Below, in pieces: positions 1 through 12,356 of a stretch of DNA of 64,000 bases. Origin of the DNA: Bradysia coprophila (Eukaryota; Arthropoda; Insecta; Diptera; Sciaridae); NCBI RefSeq assembly GCF_014529535.1, contig NW_023504014.1, forward strand, positions 806,001 through 870,000, in the 5' to 3' direction. How positions within the stretch are numbered: position 1 is the stretch's first letter; each line of letters opens with the position of its first letter. The translations under genes were made by a program, and so were the position numbers. The notes beneath the pieces are model-generated. The model did no database searches. It was not told where the DNA came from and saw nothing but the letters and a program-made list of their open reading frames with translations.

Positions 1-1106
1 AATCAAAAATGAAATTGAATTCGTTGGTTCAATTGAATGTGGGAAGTGTGTAGGATGTAAAAGTAATGAATCCTACAATCCCATAGTCATAATATAATTG
101 AGTACCTGTATTTTTGTTCCACAACTTTTCGTGGCAAACAACATGGAACAAAGAAAAATCTTAAAGAAGTTAATGCGCACGGAGTTACACAAGTACCCTG
201 ACTATTAACTCAACGTCAACACTACATTATGATTAAGCTCATTTGTGACTTTTCGAAACGTTTCAAACGTTCTTTTTCCTGAAAACACGTAGGAGAAATA
301 GGCGTTGCGGTAACCTGTCACCGACGGCAAGCATATTGACAGTTTTACTATCTGATCTATTACTTCATTTGATCGAAGATTTTCAAGGATTGATTTCAGA
401 AATCTTTTACTTCATTTGTTTTTAACACGCTTTTGGCTATATAAGACCTCATTAGTCGGAGCTTGTCTTTTATTATTGCTGTCATTGTTGGTAGCAGATG
501 ACAGCCATTTGAAACAGACTAAACTTAAACTTACGCACCGTGATTATTTTAAATGTTTTCATCTGTTTTCATTAGTTTTCAATTTCCGGTTTATTGCCGT
601 TAAGTAGAGTGATTAAAGATACGTAGAGTTGTGAGATGGCGAAATCTGTGTTAATTTACGTTTGTTTCTGAGAGCTTGATTTTTTACTTTGGTTGAATGA
701 CTATTGGAAGCCCACAAATCTTGTATAACCGTTAGAGGCCCCTCGGCTTCTCGGATACTTGTGTGCTTATCTGCTCATATTCTTACTTGTAAGAATGTTG
801 GAATACTATGACTAATGGGATACGTGACACGAAAGCTGGTCCAAACGCTCTGTCGAGAATGATCAGTTTTGACGAATCGATCGGGGATGTTTTTGGTATC
901 GATGCATGAGAGCATTGGGTTGAATTTTTCGAGAGCAGAATGCCATAAATGCTTAATTGCAGCAAATGACACAGAATTACCTATTTCCAAATTTTCCGTT
1001 CATTCTTCGGCGAAGTCGCGTAAAATCACCTCGATCAAAGCATATATCGAGCATATGTTCCTTATTTGTTCCATTGTTGTAAAAAAATAAACATCGGAGC
1101 AGAAGC
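1..1106. other. non-coding stretch, nothing recognised
   Basis: Short open frames only, with no domain-like sequence and no convincing chain of exons. I see no repeat unit or transposon end here. Confidence 0.5.
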
Positions 1107-1190
1107 TTGTTTCCCTTTACTGAGGGAGTCGAATGTTACAAACGTATGTTCGAACGTATAACACCCCAGTACTTCGTACGGGTCTAAAAC
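1107..1190 (+). mobile_element. 3'-end fragment of the CCGTACGAAGTAC repeat family
   Basis: This is the terminal ~85 bases of the element seen complete at 13981-15184. It contains the 'ctgagggagtcgaat' and 'cgtacgggtcta' segments and ends at the same point. The rest of the element is absent, so it is a truncated copy. Confidence 0.7.
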
Positions 1191-2480
1191 TTGATAATGG
1201 ACACTCATTTTCGGCTGTTATACTGAAATAATAATGTATGGTGGCGACGCTGCGCCGCGAGGTGAAATTCGTAATTGGGAGTTGCATATTCCTAATAGAT
1301 AATTCATGAAGTGAATCTACGATGTGTTTGTAACTGATGTGTAATGTCATCGCCATCCTTTACTTAATGTTTTTCTATTTTCAATAATAGCCATCCACAG
1401 GACAAACTTCGTAGACAATTTAAGGTAATTTGACATTGCATTTGAACCATTGTATCGTTCTGAATAGTAGAAACGACACGGAGAAGTTGACAAATTCATA
1501 AATTATTGAAGATCCTTAGTATATCGAGTACACGTGCGAAGAGAATGATAAATTGAGTGCATTTTATCGAATGTCAATCCAGACTTTAATCGATGCCACT
1601 TCATTTATCTGTTTTTATTTTTAGTAGTTAGCGAAATAATGAAAATGTCTTTTTCTGAACAACGATTTTCAGCAGAAAATTAGAAGCTGTCCCGAATAGT
1701 GTACCTAGGCATGGGATAATAATCAAAATAAAAAAATTCGATAATTATCATTACTGGTAAGCCAGCACATGAAAAGTGAACGCATCTAAAGCTCTCTCGT
1801 GAGAGAGATTTGTATTTTTTTCAATTTCTTCGTATTCGAATGAAAATGACGACTTCGCACTCTGTTGCGTACAATATTGAAATATCGATATTTTGATAAT
1901 TATCAAGACATGAATCAAGACATCAATAAATTATCAACATTTAATCAATGGCAACATGCCCCCCGACTACTTATATTTTCATTCTTTCTTTACAATACAA
2001 GTTAGAAAGGACAATATTTATATAATACAAAAAATCAGAAAAACCATAACGTTTAAAAGCAGCAAGCAGTTCTGATTTGTACGACCAAGGAATAAGGACC
2101 AAGAAGTTGCGTTTTAGACCATCGAGCCACCTGAAAAAGAACGGATTAGCGAGAGCCAATCGACTGGATAGGCTCGGTTTTGCACATGTCGATGAGACTC
2201 GAAGTTTTACATTTGGAAGTCGTGAGACCAGATTAAACTAATCGATACAGATTAGAGAGAGAACCATTGGCCCATAATAATTTGATTAAAAAATTTTCAA
2301 CATCTCTACAGTCGCTTTGAATGATTCACGTACCGAAGCTGTGATAAACGGTTAAATTCGTTGTCCACGTTGTCCTAAGTTCATTAACGATAAGAAAATC
2401 ATCAGCACGAGTGGGGTAAGGTTTCAAAACAGCCTTCCTGACTATTTCCATTAAGAAGATCAAAAGTGAAAAAAACACAC
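1191..2480. other. non-coding stretch, nothing firm
   Basis: No gene can be supported. A minus-strand splice-acceptor-like site near 2133 opens a short frame, but it matches no family I know and has no partner exon. Confidence 0.4.
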
Positions 2481-2489
2481 ACATAGAGT

Positions 2490-4680
2490 GTTATGATGAA
2501 AGAGATATTTTGACAAGTACCCCAAGGCAAGTTATAATAAACTGGTCTTCGGTTTTCTCGCTCTCAACGTACCACGTTGAAAGAGAAAGCAATATTTTGA
2601 CAAGTACCCCAAGGCAAGTTATAATAAACTGGTCTTCGGTTTTCTCGCTCTCAACGTACCACGTTGAAAGAGAAAGCAATATTTTGACAAGTACCCCAAG
2701 GCAAGTTATAATAAACTGGTCTTCGGTTTTCTCGCTCTCAACGTACCACGTTGAAAGAGAAAGCAATATTTTGACAAGTACCCCAAGGCAAGTTGTAATT
2801 AACTAGTCTTCGGTTTTCTCGATCTGATCATAACAGTCTGTTAACTCTATGTCGAGCTAGTGATTCTGTGTCAAACTTGCTTTATGAAACTTGGCCCGAT
2901 GAGCATTTTAAACGTCAGGACAAAAGTTTTGTTACAAAATTGTTACGTCATTGTTTGGATACGGGATGCCCTATAGAGTGTTATGATGAAAGAGAAAGAA
3001 ATATTTTGACAAGTACCCCAAGACAACTTATAATAGACTGGTCTGCGGTCCTCTCGCTCAAAACGTAACATGTTAAAAGAGAAAGCAATATTTTGACAAG
3101 TACCCCAAGGCAAGTTATAATAAACTGGTCTTCGGTTTTCTCGCTCTCAACGTACCACGTTGAAAGAGAAAGCAATATTTTGACAAGTACCCCAAGGCAA
3201 GTTATAATAAACTGGTCTTCGGTTTTCTCGCTCTCAACGTAGCACGTTGAAAGAGAAAGCAATATTTTGACAACTACCCCAAGGCAAGTTATAATAAGCT
3301 GGTCTTCGGTTTTCTCGCTCTCAACGTACCACGTTGAAAGAGAAAGCAATATTTTGACAAGTACCCCAAGGCAAGTTATAATAAACTGGTCTTCGGTTTT
3401 CTCGCTCTCAACGTACCACGTTGAAAGAGAAAGCAATATTTTGACAAGTACCCCAAGGCAAGTTATAATAAACTGGTCTTCGGTTTTCTCGCTCTCAACG
3501 TACCACGTTGAAAGAGAAAGCAATATTTTGACAAGTACCCCAAGGCAAGTTGTAATTAACTAGTCTTCGGTTTTCTCGATCTGATCATAACAGTCTGTTA
3601 ACTCTATGTCGAGCTAGTGATTCTGTGTCAAACTTGCTTTATGAAACTTGGCCCGATGAGCATTTTAAACGTCAGGACAAAAGTTTTGTTACAAAATTGT
3701 TACGTCATTGTTTGGATACGGGATGCCCTATAGAGTGTTATGATGAAAGAGAAAGAAATATTTTGACAAGTACCCCAAGACAACTTATAATAGACTGGTC
3801 TGCGGTCCTCTCGCTCAAAACGTAACATGTTAAAAGAGAAAGCAATATTTTGACAAGTACCCCAAGGCAAGTTATAATAAACTGGTCTTCGGTTTTCTCG
3901 CTCTCAACGTACCACGTTGAAAGAGAAAGCAATATTTTGACAAGTACCCCAAGGCAAGTTATAATAAACTGGTCTTCGGTTTTCTCGCTCTCAACGTAGC
4001 ACGTTGAAAGAGAAAGCAATATTTTGACAACTACCCCAAGGCAAGTTATAATAAGCTGGTCTTCGGTTTTCTCGCTCTCAACGTACCACGTTGAAAGAGA
4101 AAGCAATATTTTGACAAGTACCCCAAGGCAAGTTATAATAAACTGGTCTTCGGTTTTCTCGCTCTCAACGTACCACGTTGAAAGAGAAAGCAATATTTTG
4201 ACAAGTACCCCAAGGCAAGTTATAATAAACTGGTCTTCGGTTTTCTCGCTCTCAACGTACCACGTTGAAAGAGAAAGCAATATTTTGACAAGTACCCCAA
4301 GGCAAGTTGTAATTAACTAGTCTTCGGTTTTCTCGATCTGATCATAACAGTCTGTTAACTCTATGTCGAGCTAGTGATTCTGTGTCAAACTTGCTTTATG
4401 AAACTTGGCCCGATGAGCATTTTAAACGTCAGGACAAAAGTTTTGTTACAAAATTGTTACGTCATTGTTTGGATACGGGATGCCCTATAGAGTGTTATGA
4501 TGAAAGAGAAAGAAATATTTTGACAAGTACCCCAAGACAACTTATAATAGACTGGTCTGCGGTCCTCTCGCTCAAAACGTAACATGTTAAAAGAAAAAGC
4601 AATATTTTGACAAGTACCCCAAGGCAAGTTAGAATTAACTAGTCTTCGGTTTTCTCGCTCTGATCATAACAGTCTATATT
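2490..4680. repeat. 87-bp satellite in 757-bp higher-order units
   Basis: The basic monomer is 87 bases and begins near 'gacaagtaccccaaggcaag'. It holds a short palindrome (ctctcaacgtaccacgttgaaagag). Blocks of monomers alternate with a divergent spacer (for example 2800-2980), and the whole arrangement repeats every 757 bases: identical segments start at 2868, 3625 and 4382, and at 3267 and 4024. Because 87 is 29 codons, both strands stay open for long stretches. These frames are products of periodicity and not genes. The near identity of the 757-base units points to recent amplification. Confidence 0.95.
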
Positions 4681-4689
4681 GACACCTTT

Positions 4690-5111
4690 CTTGAAAATTA
4701 GACTTCAGTGAAACGTCAACTTTTTTCAAATTTTTGCGTTTTCGATTTCCAAGTTAACTTCCGTGCAGTTTGGAAACTTGCAAAAGCATCTGCAGATTCT
4801 TTGGTTGGCCACAAACTCGAAATTTTTTAGAAAAGCAGCGGTGCAAGCTTATGTGGACAAAAAGTTTTTCCTGATTACTAAATGCTCGTGCGAAGGTTAA
4901 TCGCAGTAGATCGGAATCTGGAATTCCAAAAGTGTGACTTTATTGTTACTAAAAAGTAAGGTATGTAACGTATCATTGGAGAGGTCTAGGACCACATGAA
5001 AGTACCGCATAGCAGTACTCAAAACTAAAATGCATGATGCAGAGTTAGATTAGTCTCGGTGAGCAACTTATTCACATGCAAAGAACGGACAACTCGTCCA
5101 TTGTCATTTCG
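4690..5111. other. 3' flank of the odorant receptor gene
   Basis: No other gene is visible. A minus-strand AATAAA lies at 4939-4944, about 170 bases past the receptor stop codon, and could be its polyadenylation signal. Confidence 0.4.
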
Positions 5112-6464
5112 CTAAAAACTTTTCAAAATATTGAACATGCTGTAGGCGCCGTTCATTATCTGTTTGTAATGAAGAAATTAACTTGAAGGAAAAATAAAAT
5201 TCAAGGACAATATGTAACTCACCGTCAAAAACGTTTCCAAGCTCAATGGATATATCAAGATGACAAGTTGTTGCGGTTGCTTCAACACTTCGCCCATGAT
5301 GAGAACCAATTTTTTACTTGATTCTGTCTGTTCAATCCAATTGGACTCAAATAAGCAGTAAGGTAGCAGATCACTCGCAAGGGTAATGTCGTTAGCCAGG
5401 TACATAACAAAAAAAATATCAAAAAATCCATAGACCAGAGTAGCAACATAAAATTCTGATTGACCCACATTTTGGTTCGACCCCTAAATTAAGATGGGAC
5501 GGACGAGTTCAACATTTTGATGACTTTTTTTAAGTTTGAGAAGATAACTCACAACAGCTAAGTTGTAGACTGAAGCACAAATAACGATGCCACTGGTTGC
5601 GATTTGGACTAAAAATAATGTTGAGAAACAGGATCTGAACCGCTCGATGGTTCTGTTTTTCGAAAGGAAAATTAATTCGAAATCGATGTTCGAAAGTCCG
5701 AAATCGTACTCGGTCAAGTTGCGATGATCTTTTATCAAAACAATTAAATCTGTAACAAACCCACTTCGTTGTGGCAATTTGAAGTCATTCCATTTCGTGG
5801 CTCTGTCAACGTTTTTCTCCTCTACACCCAATCTTCTGAATTTATTTCCCAACAATTCGTACTCGACGGAATAATTCAACATTATGTACCAAATTACGGG
5901 TGTAAATAAGAAAACTACGACACACACGGTAGTTGACAATGTCACTAGCAAGTACGCCAACCAATAAATAATTTCTGAATCGTTCCACGCGAAACTGATA
6001 AAAAGAGGTAAAACTCTATCGGACGAGAACATTGGCAGTTTCATTATAACGAGCAAAAATGCAATGGTAGATAAGGCCGCCGTATATGGACGAATGAATT
6101 TCATAAAGTTTTTTATCTTGTTGCTTGATTCCACATAATCTTCACGATGTTCAATTGAGTGAACAACGTTCGGATCGCTTAAAAATGCAAGGATCTCTTC
6201 CTTCTTGAAAAGGAGGTACAACAATTTCACGTGTACAACTGCCGTTATAAATACAGCCTGTACGGAAAAAACAGTTTCACTTCGATCGGCACATAGAAAT
6301 GAATTAATTGCAAAAAAGATTGGGAACAAAGCACCATAAAACGTGTAAAATAATTTCTTCCCGATCGTACGGTATTTGACTTCTTTGTCAATTTGCCATA
6401 TTCCCATTCTGTAGAATATTTGCATAATTTGCCCAATCGTTTTGTCAATTTGAATCGAAAACAT
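5112..6464 (-). CDS. odorant receptor (insect 7tm_6 family)
   Basis: Three exons on the minus strand (6464-5553, 5483-5223, 5159-5112) join in phase 0 at GT-AG introns and give a 406-residue protein, the usual length for this family. Insect odorant receptors are seven-pass membrane proteins with an inverted topology. They form ligand-gated cation channels with the co-receptor Orco in olfactory neurons. Several hydrophobic segments are visible in the first 300 residues. The C-terminal part has the family pattern: a SNWIEQT stretch, then PLSLETFLT, then a tiny last exon reading IMNGAYSMFNILKSF. The start ATG at 6464 opens the frame, and the long first exon with a short last exon fits the family. 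No tandem relatives lie nearby. The ligand and closest orthologue cannot be told from sequence alone. All frames are intact. Confidence 0.93.
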
Positions 6465-6728
6465 TTTATTTTCGACCGTTACAACCGCCTGTCAGAGTGA
6501 AACTGGATGTTGTATATATATAACATACACTTGAATCCATTATAAGACTGGTGCAGATCGACGTGCTTCGATGCATACAGTACACAGCCTATGAAAGGAA
6601 TATCGATCTATTTTCATATCAGTGTGACCGTCCTATAGCTAAAAGCACGAATAAGTGGGGAAAATAATTCGTCCTAACATTTTGAAAACAACGTTTACGT
6701 TGATGAGTATATATGCACAAACTTGGTG
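6465..6728. promoter_or_regulatory. upstream region of the odorant receptor
   Basis: This is the 5' flank of the minus-strand receptor. A TATA-like run (tatatatataaca) lies about 50 bases upstream of the start codon and may include the core promoter. No specific factor site can be claimed. Confidence 0.3.
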
Positions 6729-6736
6729 TTTATTTG

Positions 6737-6941
6737 CAATGAAAGTAGATAAGTAGGTATGGCCAGTCCATACAAGTCGGAGCACATACGGATTTGCATG
6801 GCGCCACCTCAAACGAACTCATTTCTAGTGGAAATTTGCACTAGAAATGAGTTCGTTTGAGGTGGCGCCATGCAAATCCGTATGTGCTCCGGCTAGAACA
6901 ACTTTGAACGTTTGGCCATACCTATCTATTTACTTTCATTG
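6737..6941. mobile_element. hAT-like MITE, hairpin type, with 8-bp target duplication
   Basis: The 205-base element is almost entirely an inverted repeat that starts CAATGAAAGTA and ends with the complement. The flanks carry a perfect 8-base direct repeat TTTATTTG at 6729-6736 and 6942-6949, the duplication length of hAT transposons. It has no coding capacity and is non-autonomous. Confidence 0.9.
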
Positions 6942-7082
6942 TTTATTTGGGGCTGTACAGCCCCCTTACACTTTTTCAAGCCTTACGTCATAATTTTTCT
7001 CCATTGGGGGATTGAAGTTGTGACCAAAACGTTATTCTAAGCAAACAAGGCATCAGAACAGTCGGAGCGTTTGCTGCGACTT

Positions 7083-8446
7083 AGCCCCGTACGACCCGTA
7101 ATCCTATTTCGTCCGTAACCATAATAAGTCCGTAGCCCTAATACGCCCGTAACCCTAATACGTCTACAACCCTCTAATGCGTCTGTTACCAAAATGCTAG
7201 TGTTCATTTTTAAAATTGCGCATAGCGCAATTACGAAAGCCCGTACGAAGTACCTCTCAAAAAAAACCAACAATTCACGATATTATTTTAGAAACCCAAA
7301 ATTTTTTGCCAACTTTCCATTGGGTATTCAATTACCTCTCAAATGAAACAAAAACTAGCAAAATCAGATGAGATTTACTCGATTTATGTGCAAAAAACAC
7401 TGAGGGCCGAGTACCGGCCTTAGTCCAAGGGCCCAAATTTGAAACTTTTTTCGCCACGTTCTTTTCGGTATTCAATTATCTCTCAAATGAAACAAAAACT
7501 AGCAAAATCGGTTGAGATTTACTCGATTTATGTGCAAAAAACACTTAGGGCCGAGTAGCGGCATTAGACCAAGGGCCCAAATTTGAAACTTTTTTTGCCA
7601 TCATTCTATTCGGCATTCAATTATCTTCCAAATGAAACAAAAACTAGCAAAATCGAATGAGATTTACTCGATTTATGTGCAAAAAACACTTAGGGCCGAG
7701 TAGCGGCCTTAGTCCAAGGGCCCAAATTTGAAACTTTTTTCGACACGTTCTTTTCGGCATTCAATTATCTCTCAAATGATACAAAAACTAGCAAAATCGG
7801 GTGAGATTTACTCGATCTATGTGCAAAAAACACTGAGGGCCGAGTACCGGCCTTAGTCCGAGGGCCCAAATTTGAAACTTTTTTCGCCACGTTCTTTTCG
7901 GTATTCAATTACCTTTCATAAAAAACTAAATCTGGCAAAATCGGGTGAGATTTACTCAATCTATGTGCAAAAAACACTTAGGGCCGAGTAGCGGCCTTTG
8001 AGCCTCCCAACAAGCCCACGTTGCATCTTACCCAAAAACAATGTTCAGCAACTTTGTTCTACTCGTCAATATCTTTCATTTGATATATCACAAGCAGCTA
8101 TTGCGTGCGTATTTCGGTAGATATCGTCGAAATACTGAAAAACACCTATAAGGCCCTAGCTCTGGAAGGGCCGACCCTACCATGCCCATTTTCGAACTTG
8201 ACCTTACTTTTGTCGATACCAATCGGGGAAAAAAAGAATTTTCAAAAAAGGTTGTGATTTACTCAAGCTAGAGGGGTCACAGACGGACGGACGGACGGAC
8301 GGATGGACGGACGGACATTTTTTTTATTGCGGATTCGTCATCTATTAACATAACCAAATGCTTTGCCCTTACTGTCTGCTTCCAATTCGACGTGTTACAA
8401 ACGGCATATTAATCTTATAAGCCCCCAGTACTTCGTACGGGGCTAA
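7083..8446 (+). mobile_element. CCGTACGAAGTAC-family element with internal tandem repeats
   Basis: It begins TTAGCCCCGTACGA and ends TTCGTACGGGGCTAA, an inverted pair. Next to the left end (7090-7200) are degenerate ~20-base repeats. From about 7300 to 8000 a ~146-base unit (key segments 'actagcaaaatcgg', 'gggccgagta', 'aagggcccaaa') occurs about five times. An ACGG microsatellite lies at 8282-8310. There is no transposase frame. Superfamily unknown. Confidence 0.75.
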
Positions 8447-8814
8447 AAATTGTTCCACGGTATGCCTCTAAAATGCACAGATTTTCGTTATAAAATTAAT
8501 TTTGTTTACAAAGTACGACCCAAAATCGAGCAAATTTTGTCAGCCGCCTAAAATGTACCGGAGGTCGTTTCCAATCTCGATGAGAATAAGTATGTGTAAG
8601 GTGTTCTACAAGCAAGAACTACATGGGTATCGAGTATCGACAATTCTGATCAAAAGAATTTCTAAAAACAGTGTAAAATCAGAAATATAGGACCGTCACT
8701 TTGTAATTTTCTTACGGGAGGTTGCACGTTTCGAAGTTTAGACGAACTTATAAAACGATCAGTGCATTTCAGAGACATAGTTTTCGGTTGACTTTTTCAT
8801 CGAATCATTCACTT

Positions 8815-8973
8815 AAGTATAGTTTCCACTTAAAAAGAGCACTCCGTTTAGCCTCCGTTTACATGACAGTTGTAAAACACTCCGTTTGCGTGACAGTTCT
8901 TTTGTTCTATTTTACAACTGTCATGTAGACGGAGGCTAAACGGAGTGCTCTTTTTAAGTGGAAACTATACTTT
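8815..8973. mobile_element. short foldback (hairpin) element
   Basis: Arms of about 60 bases starting AGTATAGTTTCCAC are near-perfect inverted copies around a ~40-base loop. Each arm holds the segment 'actccgtttagcctccg'. No clear target duplication; TTAA-like sequence occurs on both sides but is offset by one base. Confidence 0.85.
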
Positions 8974-8975
8974 AA

Positions 8976-9530
8976 AATACAAATTTTAGGCACACATACG
9001 GCGTGAATAAAAGAAATATAAAGGTTTTCCATGATATAGATAATATAACTTAGGGTGTGGTGATTAAAAATATATTTTTAAATTAAAATGTCACACCTTG
9101 CTGTTTTTTAAGAACCTTTATATAACCTAACTTCGTTGGATTTACTGATCCAAAATGCTGAAATATGGTTCTGGTGTTGCGGAAAGTTTCGTCAATGTCT
9201 AATTAACCCAGAATTTTTGAAATGAAAAATCAAATCGTTAAGTTTGAAAGTTCACTTGAATGGTAACTTAATAGCAGCCTTTGGGCTATCGTTCCTGTGA
9301 GGGCTTAAAATAAGACAGATTTTTTGACGCCACGACACAATTTTTAGTTTTTGTTATTACTTTGGATGCGTTCGCTCTTCTCTAAAAGGTTTTGGTATTT
9401 CAGAGAACTCATGCTGAAACATTTTCTGAAAATCGAAATCAGTTGTGTTCTACCTTTTTAAGTGTTCTCCCGAAACCTCAAGCAGCTCTCTAGCAAAGTC
9501 ATGAAAGCTGTTGTTAAAATTAGAAGGCGA
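8976..9530. other. non-coding stretch, nothing recognised
   Basis: AT-rich sequence without a supported gene or repeat. Confidence 0.4.
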
Positions 9531-9538
9531 CAAATAAC

Positions 9539-9727
9539 CATGGCTGTATACTTTGGGGAGGTCACGCAGATCGCCATTTTATTAGATACGCGGGAACACA
9601 TCTTTTCCATACAAACCAATTCACCAAAATTATTTTGTATGGCTTGGTGAATTTTTTGTATGAAACGTGGTGTGTAACCCGCGTATCTGCATCTGCGTGA
9701 CCTCCCCAAAGTATTTATACAGCCTTG
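9539..9727. mobile_element. hAT-like MITE (GGCTGTATAC family), copy 1
   Basis: The 189-base element has inverted ends CATGGCTGTATA / TATACAGCCTTG and an inverted subterminal segment 'ggggaggtcacgcaga'. An 8-base direct repeat CAAATAAC flanks it at 9531-9538 and 9728-9735. Same family as 34063-34270 and the fragment at 60016-60098. Confidence 0.9.
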
Positions 9728-9929
9728 CAAATAACAGTATGCATTCGCAAATTCCTTATGTAGGTTAGGTCTTATGTAAAATTGACGTATGACTCTTTGC
9801 TGACTCTTTAAATTCATGTCAAAACTACTTGTGGAGATTCCATCTAGTGATTTCTTGCCAAAGTAGCGATGGCTCATTACCTTTCAAAAAAAAAAAGTTG
9901 TTCAGCCGTACCGTGGTACCTTTTCAAAA

Positions 9930-12063
9930 CATAGCTAACGCCGACCCGTACGAAACACCTATTCGTATCAAAAGCCTTTACTGTGAAACTCTTCATTTCT
10001 CTTACTTCATTTTCTTCTCTGCTGAAAAACTATTCTTCCTTTCAAATCACTTACATTATCCACTCTTTGCCTTGTTATCATATACAATTAAATTGCCGGA
10101 GGCAATATAGACAGCCCCGTACGAAGTCAAATTTCATAAATTCCTATTTAAACAGCTGTATACCGCTATATTTAACTATATTTCACTATAAATAAACATT
10201 TCACAGATAAATATATGCTATTATATAGCTCTATATGCCTGTATATAGCTCAATATAGCTGTATATAGGTATATATAGATGTCCATATATGGAATCCCTG
10301 AAACCCCACACACATAACAAATTATTTCCATGTTAACAGAAACTCTCTAAGCCTCATTTTCCCCACTTTATATCACTTTTAATAAAATCCAATATGGCCG
10401 CCGGCAGCCATTTTGTTAGAAAACCGAAAATAGTACCGACGCTTTACATTCGTTAATACCTTTCAAACAAAAAAAAATTCATGAAATTCGGTCAAAATTT
10501 ACTCGAGATATTGTCAAAATACACCACGTTCACTGTACTTCCGAGTAGCCAGATAAGAGCTCACTCCAAGAGACCTAGCTCACGCTCCGGAGAACATAAT
10601 TTCATGAACTTTTTCCCTGATTGGTATGGTCAATACCTATCTAAAAAAGCTAAAACGGACGAAATATGTTCAAATTTGGCCAACCTACAAGCAAAAACTG
10701 CTTGCCGCCGTGTGCCTGTTTCACACCAAGGGGTCTAACTCATGAGTCGGTCATCCGATTTCCATAAACTTTTTTTTTGTCGATCGGTATTGTAAATTTC
10801 TTTTATTTGACGTATCACTTACAAGTGTAACGTTTGAATGTCCGGAGATATCTTCGAAAAACCGTAATGCACTTATTGGGCCACAGCTCGGGAAGGGTCG
10901 ATCCAAAATCAGTCATCTTCGAACTTAGCCTGTCTTTTGACATTACCAAACGGGAAAAAAAAGAATTTTCAAAATCGGATGCGTTTTACTCAAGTTATCG
11001 TGCAGACAGACAGACGGACGGACGGACGGAGAGACGGACGGACAGACGGACATTTTTAGACCCGTACGAAGTACTGGGGTCTTATAGGTTTACGCATACG
11101 TTTGTAACACGTCGAATTGGACTCCCTGAGTAAGGGGAAACCTATTGTGGTTGTCTAGAGATGCCAGATCCGCGAAAAAAAAATGTCCATCTGTCTGTCT
11201 GCACGATAACTTGAGTAAAACGCATCCGATTTTGAAAATTCTTTTTTTTCCCGTGAATTTTATGAAATTATGTTCTCCGGAGCGTGAGCTAGGTCTCTTG
11301 GAGTGAGCTCTTATCTGGCTACTCGGAAGTACAGTGAACGTGGTGTATTTTGACAATATCTCGAGTAAATTTTGACCGAATTTCATGAATTTTTTTTTGT
11401 TTGAAAGGTATTAACGAATGTAAAGCGTCGGTACTATTTCCGGTCTCCTAACAAAATGGCTGCCGGCGGCCATATTGGATTTTAGTAAAATAGAAATATC
11501 TTGGGAAAAATGATACTTAGAGAGTTTCTGTTAACATGTGTTAATAATGTGTTAAGTGTGTGGGGTTTCAGGGATTCCATATACGGACATCTATATATAC
11601 CTATATACAGCTATATTGAGCTATATACAGGCATATAGAGCTATATAATAGCATATTCCTCTGTGAAATGTTTATTTACGGTGAAATATAGGTAAATATA
11701 GCGGTATATAGCTGTTTAAATAGGAATTTATGAAATTTGACTTCGTACGGGGCTGTCTATATTGCCTCCGGCAATTTAATTGTATATGATAACAAGGCAA
11801 AGAGTGGATAATGTAAGTGATTTTAAAGGGAGAATAGTTTTTCAGCAGAGAAGAAAATGAAGTAAGAGAAATGAAGAGTTTCACATTAAAGGCTTTTGAT
11901 ACGAATAGGTGTTTCGTACGGGTCGGCGTTAGCTATGTTTTTTCTTGCTGATTTGGCATCTCTGGACAACCACAATAGGTTTCCCCTTACTCAGGGAGTC
12001 CAATTCGACGTGTTACAAACGTATGCGTAAACCTATAAGACCCCAGTACTTCGTACGGGTCTA
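9930..12063 (+). mobile_element. CCGTACGAAGTAC-family element, interrupted by a nested sister copy
   Basis: The left end 'catagctaacgccgacccg' is at 9930 and the right end 'cgtacgggtcta' at 12063. The plus-oriented element runs from 9930 to about 11052 and resumes at about 11942. In between lies a copy of the same family in opposite orientation. A purine-rich ACGG/ACAG microsatellite (about 11002-11050) lies just before the break. Both outer flanks are A-runs, so a short AAAA-type target duplication is possible. No protein is encoded. Confidence 0.85.
11053..11941 (-). mobile_element. nested, internally deleted sister copy
   Basis: The minus-strand sequence has both family ends (tagacccgtacgaag at the left, cggcgttagctatg at the right). 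Compared with the full copy at 13981-15184 it lacks about 330 internal bases, so it is an internal-deletion derivative. It sits in a T-run of the host copy. Confidence 0.85.
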
Positions 12064-12113
12064 AAAACTTTTTCTTGCTTTTGGACAACCGTGCCCTGGC
12101 CATTTATTTTCAG

Positions 12114-12273
12114 TTTATTCCAGTGTGAGAATAGCGAAGAGGAGGCTATTCGCACATTACTATTATGTAACGACTATTCGAACATGATGCTAAAGTGTAC
12201 AATCGAACAACGATACTCAACATCAATTGGCGCACAGTTCCGCTATCCCCGTGCCAAGTGTTTCCAAAAATGA
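12114..12273 (+). CDS. possible terminal exon of an unknown gene
   Basis: A good acceptor (tttattccag) precedes a frame of about 49 codons that begins CENSEEEAIRTLLLCND and ends FRYPRAKCFQK before TGA. The composition looks more like a protein than random AT-rich DNA, and the exon would converge on CSN8, whose stop lies only 84 bases away. No upstream exon was found because transposons occupy 9.5-12.06 kb. I do not recognise the family. Chance remains a real alternative. Confidence 0.25.
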
Positions 12274-12356
12274 AACAACAAAATCTTCTGAATGCAAAGT
12301 ATTTAATAAATCTTAAAGTTAAATTTAAACGCCAAGTGACGACGGTACAAAAATCT

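Noticed and set aside
1971-2159. Minus-strand frame with an acceptor-like site at about 2133
   Set aside because: No family match, no partner exon and two equally short alternative frames.
2491-4582. Long open frames on both strands (repeats such as TSTPRQVIINWSSVF)
   Set aside because: They arise because the 87-base monomer is a multiple of three. Both strands are open at once and the frames follow the satellite borders.
7100-7200. CCCTAA-like repeats that might be telomeric
   Set aside because: The units are irregular, about 20 bases long, and part of a dispersed element. Flies of this type generally lack simple telomere repeats.
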